A stretch of DNA of 32,557 nt from an uncultured Thermomicrobiales bacterium. GTDB taxonomy: Bacteria > Chloroflexota > Chloroflexia > Thermomicrobiales > CADCWN01. Both the position numbers and the translations under genes were made by a program. The notes below the pieces were generated by a model. That model saw only the letters and a program-made list of their open reading frames with translations. It did not search any database and was not told the DNA's origin. Numbering within the stretch: the stretch's first letter is position 1; each line of letters starts with the position of its first letter. This document shows, piece after piece, positions 6,032 through 15,194 of the stretch. The DNA lies in NCBI GenBank assembly GCA_902806415.1, contig CADCWN010000202.1, positions 1 to 32,557 on the forward strand, given 5' to 3'.

Positions 6032-8464
6032 ATGAATCTCGAACAACTCCTCGAAACCTGGCGCGCGAATCCGCAGCGCCGCCATATCGTCCACTGGCAG
6101 ACGCAGGAGGCGGTCGAAGCCGAGTACGCCCCGCTCCCGGCAACGCTCGATCCGCGACTCGTCGCCGCGCTCGGCGCACAAGGGCTGGACCGCCTCTACT
6201 CGCACCAGGCCGCCGCCTTCGACAGCATCACCGCCGGGCAGCATACGTGCGTCGTCACCCCGACCGCCTCAGGCAAGACCCTCTGCTACACCCTCCCCGT
6301 CCTCAACGCTATCCTGGCGGATGACGGCGCGCGCGCCCTCTATCTCTTCCCCACGAAGGCCCTCGCCCAGGACCAGGCCGCCGTGCTACGCCGCTTCACC
6401 GCAGACATCACCAACGCGGCAGGCGGAACGGGGAACGGGGAAGTAACGTCGCCGGAAGAGATAAGCGTTGAGCCATCTTCCGGCGCAAATTCCGCGTTCC
6501 CCGTTCCGCCTGCCGCGTTCGTCAAGGTGCACACGTACGATGGTGACACCCCCGCGACCGCGCGCAAGCTGATCCGCACCGCCGGGCATGTGGTGATCAC
6601 CAATCCCGATATGCTGCACTCCGGGATCCTGCCGCACCACACCAAGTGGGTCCGCCTGTTCGAGTCGCTGCGCTACGTCGTGATCGACGAGTTGCACGGC
6701 TATCGCGGCGTCTTCGGCTCGCACGTCGCCAACGTGATCCGACGGCTGCGCCGGATCTGCCGCTTCTACGGCTCCGACCCGATCTTCATCCTCTGCTCGG
6801 CCACGATCGCCAATCCCGGCGAATTGGCCGAGCGGATTATCGGCGCGCCCGGCGGCGTGACGACGATCGATCGCAACGGCGCGCCGCGCGGACGGCGCGA
6901 GTTCATCTTCTACAACCCCCCGGTCGTCAATCCTGAGCTCGGCATCCGCCGCAGCTCGGTCCTCGAAGCGGCGGGGGTGGCGGGCGAACTGATCCGCAAC
7001 CGGATCCACACGATCGTTTTCGCCCGCGCCCGCACGACCGCCGAGGTCCTGCTGACCTATCTGCGCGAGGCGCTGCCGCCCGGTATCGACCGCGAGGCGA
7101 CGGTGCGCGGCTATCGCGGCGGCTACCTGCCGAACCAGCGCCGACAGATCGAGGCGGGCCTGCGCGATGGCGCGATCACCGGCGTCGTCAGCACCAACGC
7201 GCTGGAGCTCGGCGTGGACATCGGCGCGCTCGACGCCTGCGTGATGACCGGCTACCCCGGCACCGTCGCCTCCACCTGGCAGCAGGCCGGGCGGGCCGGA
7301 CGCCGCCAGGGGGTCGCGGCGGCGATCCTGATCGGGTCGTCGAGCCCGCTCGACCAGTTCATCATGGGCCACCCCGAATATTTCTTCGACCGCGCGCCGG
7401 AACACGGGCTGATCAATCCGGACAATCTGCTGATCCTCCTCAGTCACCTCAAATGCGCCGCGTTCGAGCTGCCATTCGACACGCGCGAGGAGGGCGGCGA
7501 CGACCCGCTCTTTGGCACCGCCGAGGCCGGGACGGTCCTCGCCGCCCTGCAACTGCTCGGCGAGGACGGCGTGGTGCAGGAGGTGGACGGTGCCTGGCAC
7601 TGGACCGATCAGGCGTACCCCGCCGAGGAGATCAGCCTGCGCACCGCCGCGCGCGATAATGTGGTGATCATCGACGAGAGCGAACGTGCCCGCCCGCGCG
7701 TGATCGGCGAGGTCGATCAGTTCAGCGCCCCGATGCTCGTCCACACCGAGGCGATCTACTTCCACGAGGGGCGACAATTCCACGTCGATCGCTACGACCT
7801 CGACGAGCAGAAAGCGTATGTCCACGGCGTGGCGGTGGACTACTACACCGACGCCGACATCGCCGTGCGCGTCCAGGTACTGGAACAGTTCTCGCCCGAG
7901 CCGGTCGGGTCGCCGCGCGCGCACGGCGAGGTGCTGATCGGCGCGCTGCCGACGAAGTACAAGAAGATCAAGCTGCACACGCACGAGAATATCGGCTGGG
8001 GCGAGATTCACCTGCCGGAGTCGCAGTTGCACACCGGGGCGTACTGGCTCTGCCTGCCCCACACACTGACCGACCGGATGCAGGTCGCGGAGTTGCAGGG
8101 GGCGCTCGTCGGGCTCACCAACCTGCTGGCGGTCGTCGCGCCTCTCTACCTGATGTGCGATCCGCGCGACATCGGGGTCCACGCCGAGGTGAAGTCGCCG
8201 TTCACCGGGCGTGGCACGGTCACGATCTTCGACAAGATCCCCGGCGGGATCGGCTTCAGCCAGAAGCTCTACGACACCCACGAGACGCTGCTCGAAGCCG
8301 CGCACGATCTGATCGCCGCCTGCCCCTGCGCGAGCGGGTGTCCGTCGTGCGCCGGGCCGACGGCGGAGATCGGCGCGCGCGGCAAACGCTTGGTCCTCGG
8401 GATCCTCAAGCTGCTGCTCGGTCGCCGCGTCGTCCCCGCCCAGGCAGCTGCCGCCCGCCGCTGA
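6032..8464 (+). CDS. MrfA/YprA-type DEAD/DEAH-box helicase with C-terminal DUF1998
   Basis: An 810-residue SF2 helicase. The Q-like region is LYSHQAAAF, motif I is TPTASGKT (residues 76-83), motif II is DELH (219-222), followed by a SAT motif and a motif VI of QQAGRAGRR type. The C-terminal DUF1998 region ends in a cysteine cluster CPCASGCPSC, the metal-binding four-Cys signature of MrfA. Bacillus subtilis MrfA acts in mitomycin C lesion repair with an exonuclease; no such partner is next to it here. The ATG at 6032 gives the normal N-terminus. Residues about 128-163 are encoded by an inverted-repeat element and appear as an extra low-complexity loop between ALAQDQ and the TYDGDTP motif. Whether the protein tolerates this is unknown. 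Confidence 0.85.
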   Translation: MNLEQLLETWRANPQRRHIVHWQTQEAVEAEYAPLPATLDPRLVAALGAQGLDRLYSHQAAAFDSITAGQHTCVVTPTASGKTLCYTLPVLNAILADDGARALYLFPTKALAQDQAAVLRRFTADITNAAGGTGNGEVTSPEEISVEPSSGANSAFPVPPAAFVKVHTYDGDTPATARKLIRTAGHVVITNPDMLHSGILPHHTKWVRLFESLRYVVIDELHGYRGVFGSHVANVIRRLRRICRFYGSDPIFILCSATIANPGELAERIIGAPGGVTTIDRNGAPRGRREFIFYNPPVVNPELGIRRSSVLEAAGVAGELIRNRIHTIVFARARTTAEVLLTYLREALPPGIDREATVRGYRGGYLPNQRRQIEAGLRDGAITGVVSTNALELGVDIGALDACVMTGYPGTVASTWQQAGRAGRRQGVAAAILIGSSSPLDQFIMGHPEYFFDRAPEHGLINPDNLLILLSHLKCAAFELPFDTREEGGDDPLFGTAEAGTVLAALQLLGEDGVVQEVDGAWHWTDQAYPAEEISLRTAARDNVVIIDESERARPRVIGEVDQFSAPMLVHTEAIYFHEGRQFHVDRYDLDEQKAYVHGVAVDYYTDADIAVRVQVLEQFSPEPVGSPRAHGEVLIGALPTKYKKIKLHTHENIGWGEIHLPESQLHTGAYWLCLPHTLTDRMQVAELQGALVGLTNLLAVVAPLYLMCDPRDIGVHAEVKSPFTGRGTVTIFDKIPGGIGFSQKLYDTHETLLEAAHDLIAACPCASGCPSCAGPTAEIGARGKRLVLGILKLLLGRRVVPAQAAAARR
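6413..6519. repeat. In-frame heptad-word hairpin element inside the helicase gene
   Basis: A 25-bp perfect inverted repeat (left arm 6413-6437, right arm 6495-6519) contains 7-base words (GGCAGGC, GGAACGG twice) and their complements. A second perfect 10-bp pair (CGCCGGAAGA at 6450-6459, TCTTCCGGCG at 6476-6485) is nested inside. The whole stretch is read through in frame as a Gly/Asn/Pro/Ser-rich peptide. Confidence 0.85.
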
Positions 8465-8565
8465 CAAGTCGGGCGGCGGCGCTCGGGCTGGGAGCTACAC
8501 GCATCGGCGAAACGCGGCGTCAAGAGCCGTGCTTCGCCAGTACCCACCGCCTCCGCACCATGTTC

Positions 8566-8597
8566 ACCCTCCCTTGTAGGGGAGGGTCGCCGCCGGG
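8566..8597. repeat. Intergenic hairpin repeat, copy 1
   Basis: ACCCTCCC-TTGTAG-GGGAGGGT forms an 8-bp stem about 100 bases after the helicase stop. The 19-base string GGGGAGGGTCGCCGCCGGG is identical to one at 16397. It may serve as a bidirectional terminator between the helicase and the convergent SH3 gene; no T-run is present. Confidence 0.6.
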
Positions 8598-8666
8598 CAT
8601 TGTCCTGACTTGCAGCAGGATGAATCCGGCTCATCCGGAGCGGCTGGGAGAGGCCCCCCCGCCCCA

Positions 8667-9623
8667 TCACTCCACCGGGGTCGTGTACTCCTCCGGTATC
8701 CAACCCTCGAAATCGAGGTAGCGGATATGCTTCCAGTTCTGCCCTTTAGTGTCGCGCTGATCATCACCGATGACTTCGAGGATGAAGCCCTCCGGGATAG
8801 CGAAGCGCCGTTCCCCGGCGGGCAAGACGTAAACGTTGGCACCCTTATTCTCGGTATTCGCGACCCGCACGCGCGCCGCAGCCGGCCCGGCGGTCGGGGT
8901 CGGGGGGAGATTCGCCGGTGTCGGCGTCGGGGCCGCGCGCGTCGGCGTCACCGGGCGCGGTGCCCCCGACGCGCCACCAGGGGCGACCGCGCCAGTCGGC
9001 ACCACGGGGGGCGCTGTGGGCGGTGGGGATTGCGCCGCGATCGTGGCGGTCTGCGCGCCGCCCACATTCGGCGACGGTGTCGCCTCCGCCGCGCCGCCGC
9101 CGAGAACCCGCACGCCGACTATGAATACCAGGACCAGCGCCAACACCGCCACCGCTGGCGCGACGATCGGCGTCAGCGAGGGATCGCCGACGCGCAGCGC
9201 CGCCGGCCACCACGCCGGCCAGCGTCCCCGCACGGCGGTGGCACTTCCTGCCGAGGCGGCCCCTGCCGCAAGCGGCGCGCCGGATACGGCACGCCCGCTA
9301 TCGGCGGCGTCGGGTGTCGGCACCAGGCGCGGCCGATTCGGCGGCAACGCGACGAGGGGACGTTGTAAGGCGCGGCGACCGCTGAGGGTGGTGCGCGGTC
9401 GCCAATAGCCCTCACGGTCGAGCCGCACCAGACCCAGAGTCTCCAATTCTTCGAGCGCCCGCCGGATCCGCTCGCGCCCGGCCGCTTGCAGATACTCATT
9501 CCCGGAGAGATCGGCGGGCAGGATATCGGCCGCGCGCGCGACGGTATACTCGTCGATCAGTGTGCCGGGGTTCCCCTCCATGTGGTGGATCGCCGCCAGG
9601 ACCGCACGCTGCTCTTCATTCAT
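8667..9623 (-). CDS. Single-pass membrane protein: N-terminal helical/winged-helix-like domain, TM, C-terminal SH3-like domain
   Basis: A 318-residue protein. Residues 1-75 are hydrophilic and mostly helical with the layout of a small winged-helix fold (RRALEELETLGLVRLDREGYW). A linker leads to one transmembrane segment at about 151-172 (TPIVAPAVAVLALVLVFIVG). The part beyond is a Pro/Thr/Ala-rich extracellular linker and a C-terminal domain of about 65 residues (KGANVYVLPAGERRF, later IRYLDFEGWIPEEY) that reads as a bacterial SH3-like domain. The combination suggests a transmembrane sensor or anchor, but the DNA-binding reading of the N-terminus is uncertain. It converges with the helicase gene. 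Confidence 0.6.
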   Translation of the reverse strand: MNEEQRAVLAAIHHMEGNPGTLIDEYTVARAADILPADLSGNEYLQAAGRERIRRALEELETLGLVRLDREGYWRPRTTLSGRRALQRPLVALPPNRPRLVPTPDAADSGRAVSGAPLAAGAASAGSATAVRGRWPAWWPAALRVGDPSLTPIVAPAVAVLALVLVFIVGVRVLGGGAAEATPSPNVGGAQTATIAAQSPPPTAPPVVPTGAVAPGGASGAPRPVTPTRAAPTPTPANLPPTPTAGPAAARVRVANTENKGANVYVLPAGERRFAIPEGFILEVIGDDQRDTKGQNWKHIRYLDFEGWIPEEYTTPVE

Positions 9624-9728
9624 CGCGCTCTTCTACCATTCGTCTGCGGCATGATCGCTCCTTGTGCCCCACGCCACAGCCGCGTCCAGCCTCGCATCCG
9701 CTTCTCGTGCTCGGAACAGTTCGTCGGC

Positions 9729-9734
9729 AGTATA
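9729..9734 (-). promoter_or_regulatory. Candidate -10 box for the SH3-domain gene
   Basis: On the minus strand GGTATACTG lies about 105 bases before the ATG at 9623. The -10-like TATACT is clean, but no good -35 is seen at standard spacing. Confidence 0.3.
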
Positions 9735-9810
9735 CCAGCGGGGGTGACAGATTGAGAACGGAACGAGGGATGGCGGCCTCGCATGTCTGCGGGATTGCCC
9801 GCCACGACCG

Positions 9811-10317
9811 TCATTCCTCCAGGTCGCGCACCATGGTGATATGCTCGATCCCGCCCATCATCCAGACCTTGCCCACCGTGCGGAAACCGAGCAAGCGGTA
9901 GAATCCGACCGCGTGCGTCTGGGCGCTGAGCGTCACCCGCGTGGCCCCGCGCTGCCCGGCGGCGGCCAGCAGGGCGTCCATGATCTCCCAGCCGATCCCT
10001 CGTCCCCGATAGGGCGAGAGGATCGCCACCCAGGCGATCTGCCCCTCGTCGCGCGAAACGTGCAGTCGTCCCACCCCGACCGGGCGATCATCGAGGAACG
10101 CCAGAATGTGTACCGCTCCGGAGCCGTGGTCGTAGGGATCGCGATCGACAACATCGGTCAGGTGCTGCTCATCGATGAACACCGCCCGGCGGATCGCGTT
10201 CACCTCGCGCAGATCGCGCGGGCCGCTCGCCGCGCGGATCGCGAAACGCCTCCCCTCGCCCCCATCCTCGCCGCCCATTTCGTCCCCGCGCACCCGGTTC
10301 CCTTCCCACCGCCCCAT
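9811..10317 (-). CDS. GNAT-family N-acetyltransferase
   Basis: A GNAT-fold acyltransferase of about 168 residues. The acetyl-CoA pyrophosphate loop (motif A) is SPYRGRGIGWEIMDALL. It is preceded by a beta-strand AWVAILS and followed by TLSAQTHAVGFYRLLGFRTVG, a common GNAT C-terminal pattern. IRRAVFIDEQHLTD near the N-terminus is typical of the ElaA/YjcF-like subgroup. Substrate is not predictable. The start is ambiguous: the ATG at 10317 has a GGGGGGAT tract about eight bases upstream, while the track start at 10359 adds 14 residues and one at 10278 would remove 13. It diverges from dxs. Confidence 0.75.
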   Translation of the reverse strand: MGRWEGNRVRGDEMGGEDGGEGRRFAIRAASGPRDLREVNAIRRAVFIDEQHLTDVVDRDPYDHGSGAVHILAFLDDRPVGVGRLHVSRDEGQIAWVAILSPYRGRGIGWEIMDALLAAAGQRGATRVTLSAQTHAVGFYRLLGFRTVGKVWMMGGIEHITMVRDLEE

Positions 10318-10492
10318 CCGACTATCCCCCCGGCTAGCGGCACCGGCGGATGATACCATGCTCTCCGATCCGATCGCGTGCTCGCCAACGAGCGCCCGTC
10401 ACCATCGGCGTGAATGTCGCTGGCATACCGCCTGCATTGTATCTCTCCGATGGTAATCGCCATCTGAAGCAAACCCGGACCCGTAACCTCGT

Positions 10493-10522
10493 TTGACGGC
10501 CGCGCGTTCATCATGCTAGGAT
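10493..10522 (+). promoter_or_regulatory. Sigma-70-type promoter of dxs
   Basis: TTGACG and TAGGAT are separated by 18 bases, about 95 bases before the dxs ATG. It is one of the best housekeeping promoter matches noticed in the window. Confidence 0.55.
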
Positions 10523-10615
10523 CAGGGTTGCTGCAACCACCGCGGGGGCTTTGTGCCGCCCGCGCCCACCTACGTGGTGCGGCAGTCAACACCACGGCGA
10601 AGAAGGAAACAGTTG

Positions 10616-12526
10616 ATGATTTTGGAGACGATCGATAGCCCCACCGATCTGCGCGACCTCTCGATCGAACAATTGGAGATCCTGGCCCGCGAGATCCGCG
10701 ACGAGATGTGGCGCGTCGTCAACCTGAATGGCGGCCATCTCGGGGCGGGGCTGGGCGTGGTCGAGCTCACCCTGGCCCTGCACCGCACCTTCGACTCCCC
10801 GCGCGAGCGAATCGTCTGGGATGTCGGACATCAGGGGTATCCTCACAAGCTGATCACCGGGCGGCGCGACCAGTTCGAGACGATCCGCAAGGCCGACGGC
10901 CTCGCCCCGTTCCTCTCGCGCGACGAGAGCGAGCACGACGCCTTCGGCGCGGGACACGCCTCGACCGCCGTCTCGGCGGCACTCGGGATGGCGGCGGCGA
11001 ACGAATTGAAAGGGCTCCGCTGGCCTGTCGTGGCCGTCCTCGGCGACGCCGCCCTCACCGGGGGGATGGCCTACGAGGCGCTGAACAACGCCGGGCAGAT
11101 GAGCGCCCCGCTGATCGTCGTCCTCAACGATAACGAGATGTCGATCTCGCCGAATGTCGGCGGGATGACCAAGTATCTCAACCGCGTCCGCACCAACGCC
11201 CACTATAACCAACTCAAGGGGATCACCGAGGACGTCCTGCAGCACCTCCCGGCGGGCGACATGCTCGTCGAGATCGGGCGGCGGATGAAGGACAGCTTCA
11301 AGGAATTCGTCGTCCACTCGATGATTTGGGAGGAATTGGGCTTCACCTATCTCGGTCCGGTTGACGGACACGACCTCCCGACCCTGTTGGAAACGTTCGA
11401 ACAGGCGCGGCGCGTGCTGGCCGAATATCACAAGCCGGTCTTCGTCCACGTCGTCACCACCAAAGGGAAGGGTCTCGACCTCGCCGCCGACCCGCTGAAG
11501 CTGAACTGGCATCAGCTGAGCCCGGCGGGCGGGGCGAAGGCGACCGCGCCGAAATACCAGGATGTCTTCGCGCAAGCGCTGATCGCGCAGGCGAACCGTG
11601 ATCAGCGGATCGTCGGGATCACGGCGGCGATGTCGACCGGCACGAGCCTCGACAAGTTCCAGAAAGCTTATCCCAAGCGCTTCTTCGACGTGGGGATCGC
11701 CGAGGAGCACGCGATCACCTTCGCAGCGGGCCTCGCGTGCAGCGGGATGCGCCCGGTGGCGGCGATCTACTCGACGTTCTTGCAGCGCGCATTCGATCAG
11801 ATCACCCACGACGTCTGCATCCAGAATCTGCCGGTCGTCTTCGCGCTCGACCGTGCCGGGCTGGTCGGCGACGACGGCAAGACGCACCAGGGGGTCTTCG
11901 ATCTGACCTACCTGCGCTGCCTGCCGAACATGACGATCCTCGCCCCGAAGGACGAATTGGAGTTGCAGCGGATGATCGCGACTGCCATCGCGCACGAGAC
12001 CGGGCCGATCGCGATCCGCTTCCCGCGCGGCAACGGCGTCGGGGTGCCGCTGGATGCCGATCCGCAGCCCCTGCCGATCGGGGTCGGCGAGACGCTGCGC
12101 GACGGCGACGACATCGCGCTCATCGGTGCCGGCACGATGGTCGCCGTGGCACAGGAAGCCGCGACGATCCTGGCGGCGGAGGGGATCGAGGCGACGGTGA
12201 TCAATGCGCGCTCGGTCAAGCCGCTCGATGAGGCACTGATCCTTGCGGCGGCGCGGCGTTGCGGCCACGTCATCACGATCGAGGAGAACGTCGTCACCGG
12301 CGGCTTCGGCGCGGGGGTCCTCGAACTCCTCTCCCGCGAGGGGGTGGTCATCCCGACGCACCTGATGGGCGTGCCGGACGAGATGATCCCGCACGGCTCA
12401 CAGGGGCAGCAGCGCGCCTGGTGCGGGCTGACCGCCGAGGGTCTGGCCGAGCACGCCCGCGCGCTCCTCGGACGTGCTGCACCGACCGCTGCCGCCGCCC
12501 TGGAAACGGTCGGTCGTCGCGACTGA
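10616..12526 (+). CDS. dxs: 1-deoxy-D-xylulose-5-phosphate synthase
   Basis: A 636-residue ThDP-dependent enzyme condensing pyruvate and glyceraldehyde 3-phosphate to DXP, the first step of the MEP isoprenoid pathway. DVGHQGYPHKLITGRR contains the conserved substrate His, GDAALTGGMAYEALNNAG is the GDG-type ThDP/Mg motif, and LNDNEMSISPNVGGM is highly characteristic. The catalytic glutamate lies in GIAEEHAITFAAG of the pyrimidine domain, and the C-terminal transketolase domain is complete. Length matches the family. The ATG at 10616 has AAGGA about eight bases upstream, so the 21-residue track extension is dropped. A promoter at 10493 and a terminator at 12557 suggest a single-gene unit. Confidence 0.96.
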   Translation: MILETIDSPTDLRDLSIEQLEILAREIRDEMWRVVNLNGGHLGAGLGVVELTLALHRTFDSPRERIVWDVGHQGYPHKLITGRRDQFETIRKADGLAPFLSRDESEHDAFGAGHASTAVSAALGMAAANELKGLRWPVVAVLGDAALTGGMAYEALNNAGQMSAPLIVVLNDNEMSISPNVGGMTKYLNRVRTNAHYNQLKGITEDVLQHLPAGDMLVEIGRRMKDSFKEFVVHSMIWEELGFTYLGPVDGHDLPTLLETFEQARRVLAEYHKPVFVHVVTTKGKGLDLAADPLKLNWHQLSPAGGAKATAPKYQDVFAQALIAQANRDQRIVGITAAMSTGTSLDKFQKAYPKRFFDVGIAEEHAITFAAGLACSGMRPVAAIYSTFLQRAFDQITHDVCIQNLPVVFALDRAGLVGDDGKTHQGVFDLTYLRCLPNMTILAPKDELELQRMIATAIAHETGPIAIRFPRGNGVGVPLDADPQPLPIGVGETLRDGDDIALIGAGTMVAVAQEAATILAAEGIEATVINARSVKPLDEALILAAARRCGHVITIEENVVTGGFGAGVLELLSREGVVIPTHLMGVPDEMIPHGSQGQQRAWCGLTAEGLAEHARALLGRAAPTAAAALETVGRRD

Positions 12527-12556
12527 CACGCCAGCGGTGTACGAACCGGAAAGATG

Positions 12557-12600
12557 AGCCCGTCCGCCGCCTCGGATTTCGAGGCGGTGGGCTTCGTTTC
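12557..12600 (+). terminator. Terminator after dxs
   Basis: CCGCCTCG-GATTT-CGAGGCGG forms an 8-bp stem, extended by GCCC/GGGC across an asymmetric bulge. It starts 30 bases after the dxs stop and is followed by TTCGTTTCG. Confidence 0.6.
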
Positions 12601-12713
12601 GACGCGGATCAACTTCGGTCGCCGATCGAGCTCCCGCGCGTAGAAGCATCGTTCGCAGCCCCGTATACTAGGTGAAGCTGGACACGATCGGTCGGGACTA
12701 GGGGGTGAGCGAG

Positions 12714-13322
12714 ATGACCATGACAACAGCGCCGCTCGAACTGGTGCTCCATTCATCAGAGGCGACCTGGAATCGCGAGCGATGGGACGAGTTGCCGGAT
12801 GACGGCAAACGCTATGAGATCATCGACGGGGTATTGTACATGAGTACCGCGCCGAGCCCCTGGCATCAGTGGATCAGCCGGCTAGCCCAGCGACTCCTCT
12901 ACACGCAGATCGACGATCGCGGCCTCGGCATCACGTTCAATGCGCCGGTCGGCCTGTTCATGCCAGGCTGTGATCCGGTGCAGCCCGATCTGCTGGTGCT
13001 CCGCCCCGACGATCGCAGCCTTATCTTGGAGCGACGGATCGAGACGATCCCGCTGTTACTGATCGAAATCCTCTCGCCCTCCAACCCGCAGCATGATCTA
13101 GTCCTCAAGCGGCAGGCATATGCCCGCGCTGGCGTGCCGGAGTATTGGGTGTTGCGACCACAGGAGCGCGACATCCTCGTCCATAGCGAGCCGGACCCGA
13201 CGCTGGGCCACTTCCTGCGCGTGCTCCGCATCCCCGCCGATGGCGAGCTCGTCTCGCCCACCCTCGCCTTCCGCGCCCCGGTCGCGGCGTTCTTCGCACT
13301 GCCGTCCGAGCCCGCCTCCTGA
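12714..13322 (+). CDS. Uma2-family (DUF820) PD-(D/E)XK nuclease-fold protein
   Basis: A 202-residue protein. The N-terminus LPDDGKRYEIIDGVLYM and the core VQPDLLVLRPDD ... LLLIEILSPSNPQHDLVLKRQAYARAGVPEYWVL match Uma2/DUF820. The putative PD-(D/E)XK residues are the Asp of PDLLVL, the Glu of IEILSPS and the Lys of LKRQAY. Uma2 proteins are abundant in Cyanobacteria and Chloroflexota; their function is unsettled, with links to mobile DNA proposed. The ATG at 12714 is favoured because AGGGGG lies nine bases upstream; GTG 12705 and ATG 12720 are alternatives. A possible -10 (TATACT) lies at 12664-12669. Confidence 0.85.
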   Translation: MTMTTAPLELVLHSSEATWNRERWDELPDDGKRYEIIDGVLYMSTAPSPWHQWISRLAQRLLYTQIDDRGLGITFNAPVGLFMPGCDPVQPDLLVLRPDDRSLILERRIETIPLLLIEILSPSNPQHDLVLKRQAYARAGVPEYWVLRPQERDILVHSEPDPTLGHFLRVLRIPADGELVSPTLAFRAPVAAFFALPSEPAS

Positions 13323-13515
13323 ACGCGCGCATCGCCCTCGGCATAGGCCCGGCCTCTCGCACCCCGCGACCGCAACGATCACCCTCACGAGCGCCGCGCC
13401 CGCCCAATCCCAACAGTGTTATCATTCAGCCGCACCGCGAATCTCTTGGGAAGGGGATTGGTGCGCGGTAGAGTGGCGCGTAGTATGGGACGCGCCTGGA
13501 TAGATTGGGGGCGGA

Positions 13516-15159
13516 ATGGCAACGCTGACCGGCGGACAAGCACTGGTCCAGTCACTGAAACGCGAGGGGATCGACACCATCTTCGGCCTGCCGGGTGTCC
13601 AGCTCGACTGGGCGTTCGACGCGCTCTACGAGGAGCGGGACAATGTGCGCGTGATCCACACGCGGCACGAGCAGGCGACCTCCTACATGGCCGACGGCTA
13701 CGCCCGCGCTACCGGCAAGATCGGGACGAACCTGGTGGTGCCGGGGCCGGGGCTGCTGAACGCGATGGCGGGGCTCTCGACCGCCTACGCCTGCTGCTCC
13801 CCGGTCCTCTGCCTGACCGGGCAGATCCAGTCGGACAAGATCGGCGTCGGTACTGGGCTGTTGCACGAGATTCCTCATCAGTTGGAGATGATGGCGGCGG
13901 TCACGAAGTGGGCGCGCCGGGCGATGCACCCCTCCGAGATCCCGGGGCTGGTGCGCGAGGCGATCACCGAGCTCCGCTCCGGGCGCCCGCGCCCGGTCTC
14001 CCTGGAAATCCCGCCCGACATCTTGCAGATGCAGGCCGAGGTCGAACTCCTCGACCCGGCGCAGGTCGAGCGCCAGTCGGGCGATCCCGAGCTGCTGAAG
14101 CGGGCGGCGGAACTCCTGGCGAAAGCCGAGCGACCGCTGATCTTCGTCGGCAGCGGGATCTTCACCTCCGAGGCGTGGGACGAACTGCGCGCGCTGGCGG
14201 AGGCGTTGCAAGCGCCGGTCGTGATGTCGGCGAACGGGCGCGGCGCGCTCTCCGACCGGCACCCGTTGGCGCTGAGCGGCAACGAGGGTCGTCTGATGCT
14301 GCCGCGCGCCGACGCGATCCTGGCGGTCGGGACGCGCTTCGCCGAGCCGCTGACCCGCTGGGGCGGGCTGCCGGAGGGCGTGCCGACGATCCAGATCGAT
14401 GTCGATCCCGAGGAGGTCGGGCGCAACGGCAAGCCGACGATCGGGATCGTCAGTGACGCCAAGCTCGGCCTCGCCGATCTACTGGCGAATATGGACGGCG
14501 CGAAGGGCGTCGGCAACCGTTCGTCGCGCGCCGACGAGGTCGCGGCGGTCAAGGAGTTCGTCGAGGATCAGCTCTTCGAGATCCAGCCGCAGGCGGCGTA
14601 CACGGCGGCCCTCCGGGCCGAGATCCCGGAGGACGGGATCCTGGTCGGCGAGATGACGCAGGTGAGCTACTTCGCGCGCAACGCCTACCCGACCTACGGG
14701 CCGCGCACGCAGATCAACCCCGGCTACCAGGGGACCCTCGGCTGCGGCTTCCCGATCGCCCTCGGCGCGCAGGTCGGGATGCCCGACCGCAAGGTCGTGT
14801 CGATCAACGGCGACGGCGGCTTCATGTTCAATGTGCAGGAACTCTCGACGATGAAGCGCCACAACATCCCGCTGGTGGCGGTCGTCTTCAGCGATGGCGC
14901 GTTCGGCAACGTCAAGCGGATTCAGCAGAACCAATTCGGGCGGCGGACGATCGCCTCCGACCTGCTGAACCCCGACTTCGCCAAGACGGCGGAACTCTTC
15001 GGCATCCCCGGTATGCGCGCGAAGTCGCCCGACGAATTCCAGGGCGTCCTGCGCGAGGCGCTGGCGACCGACGGCCCGGTGCTGATCGATGTGACGGTCG
15101 GGGAGATGCCAGAGCCGGGGCTGCGGATGGAGGCCGCCGCCGGGAAGCAGTGGTGGTAG
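13516..15159 (+). CDS. ThDP-dependent acetolactate synthase-like enzyme
   Basis: A 547-residue enzyme of the pyruvate oxidase/acetolactate synthase superfamily. The N-terminal Pyr domain has IFGLPGVQLDWAFDAL and the cofactor-activating glutamate in HTRHEQATSYMADGYAR. The central domain follows (RPLIFVGSGIF), and the C-terminal PP domain has the ThDP/Mg motif SINGDGGFMFNVQEL through DGAFGNV. Family members include acetolactate synthase, oxalyl-CoA decarboxylase, benzoylformate decarboxylase and glyoxylate carboligase. Absence of a regulatory small-subunit gene and the adjacent Ldh2-type dehydrogenase favour a catabolic or promiscuous 2-oxoacid role over branched-chain synthesis, but substrate cannot be read from sequence. 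Confidence 0.8.
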   Translation: MATLTGGQALVQSLKREGIDTIFGLPGVQLDWAFDALYEERDNVRVIHTRHEQATSYMADGYARATGKIGTNLVVPGPGLLNAMAGLSTAYACCSPVLCLTGQIQSDKIGVGTGLLHEIPHQLEMMAAVTKWARRAMHPSEIPGLVREAITELRSGRPRPVSLEIPPDILQMQAEVELLDPAQVERQSGDPELLKRAAELLAKAERPLIFVGSGIFTSEAWDELRALAEALQAPVVMSANGRGALSDRHPLALSGNEGRLMLPRADAILAVGTRFAEPLTRWGGLPEGVPTIQIDVDPEEVGRNGKPTIGIVSDAKLGLADLLANMDGAKGVGNRSSRADEVAAVKEFVEDQLFEIQPQAAYTAALRAEIPEDGILVGEMTQVSYFARNAYPTYGPRTQINPGYQGTLGCGFPIALGAQVGMPDRKVVSINGDGGFMFNVQELSTMKRHNIPLVAVVFSDGAFGNVKRIQQNQFGRRTIASDLLNPDFAKTAELFGIPGMRAKSPDEFQGVLREALATDGPVLIDVTVGEMPEPGLRMEAAAGKQWW

Positions 15160-15194
15160 GCCGGCAGGCGACCGCGTAGGGCGGATAGAGGGAG

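Noticed and set aside
6386-8467. 693-residue minus-strand ORF opposite the helicase
   Set aside because: Antisense shadow without domain signatures; helicase motifs I, II, III and VI are all on the plus strand.
10586-12394. 602-residue minus-strand ORF opposite dxs
   Set aside because: Shadow ORF; dxs is unambiguous on the plus strand.
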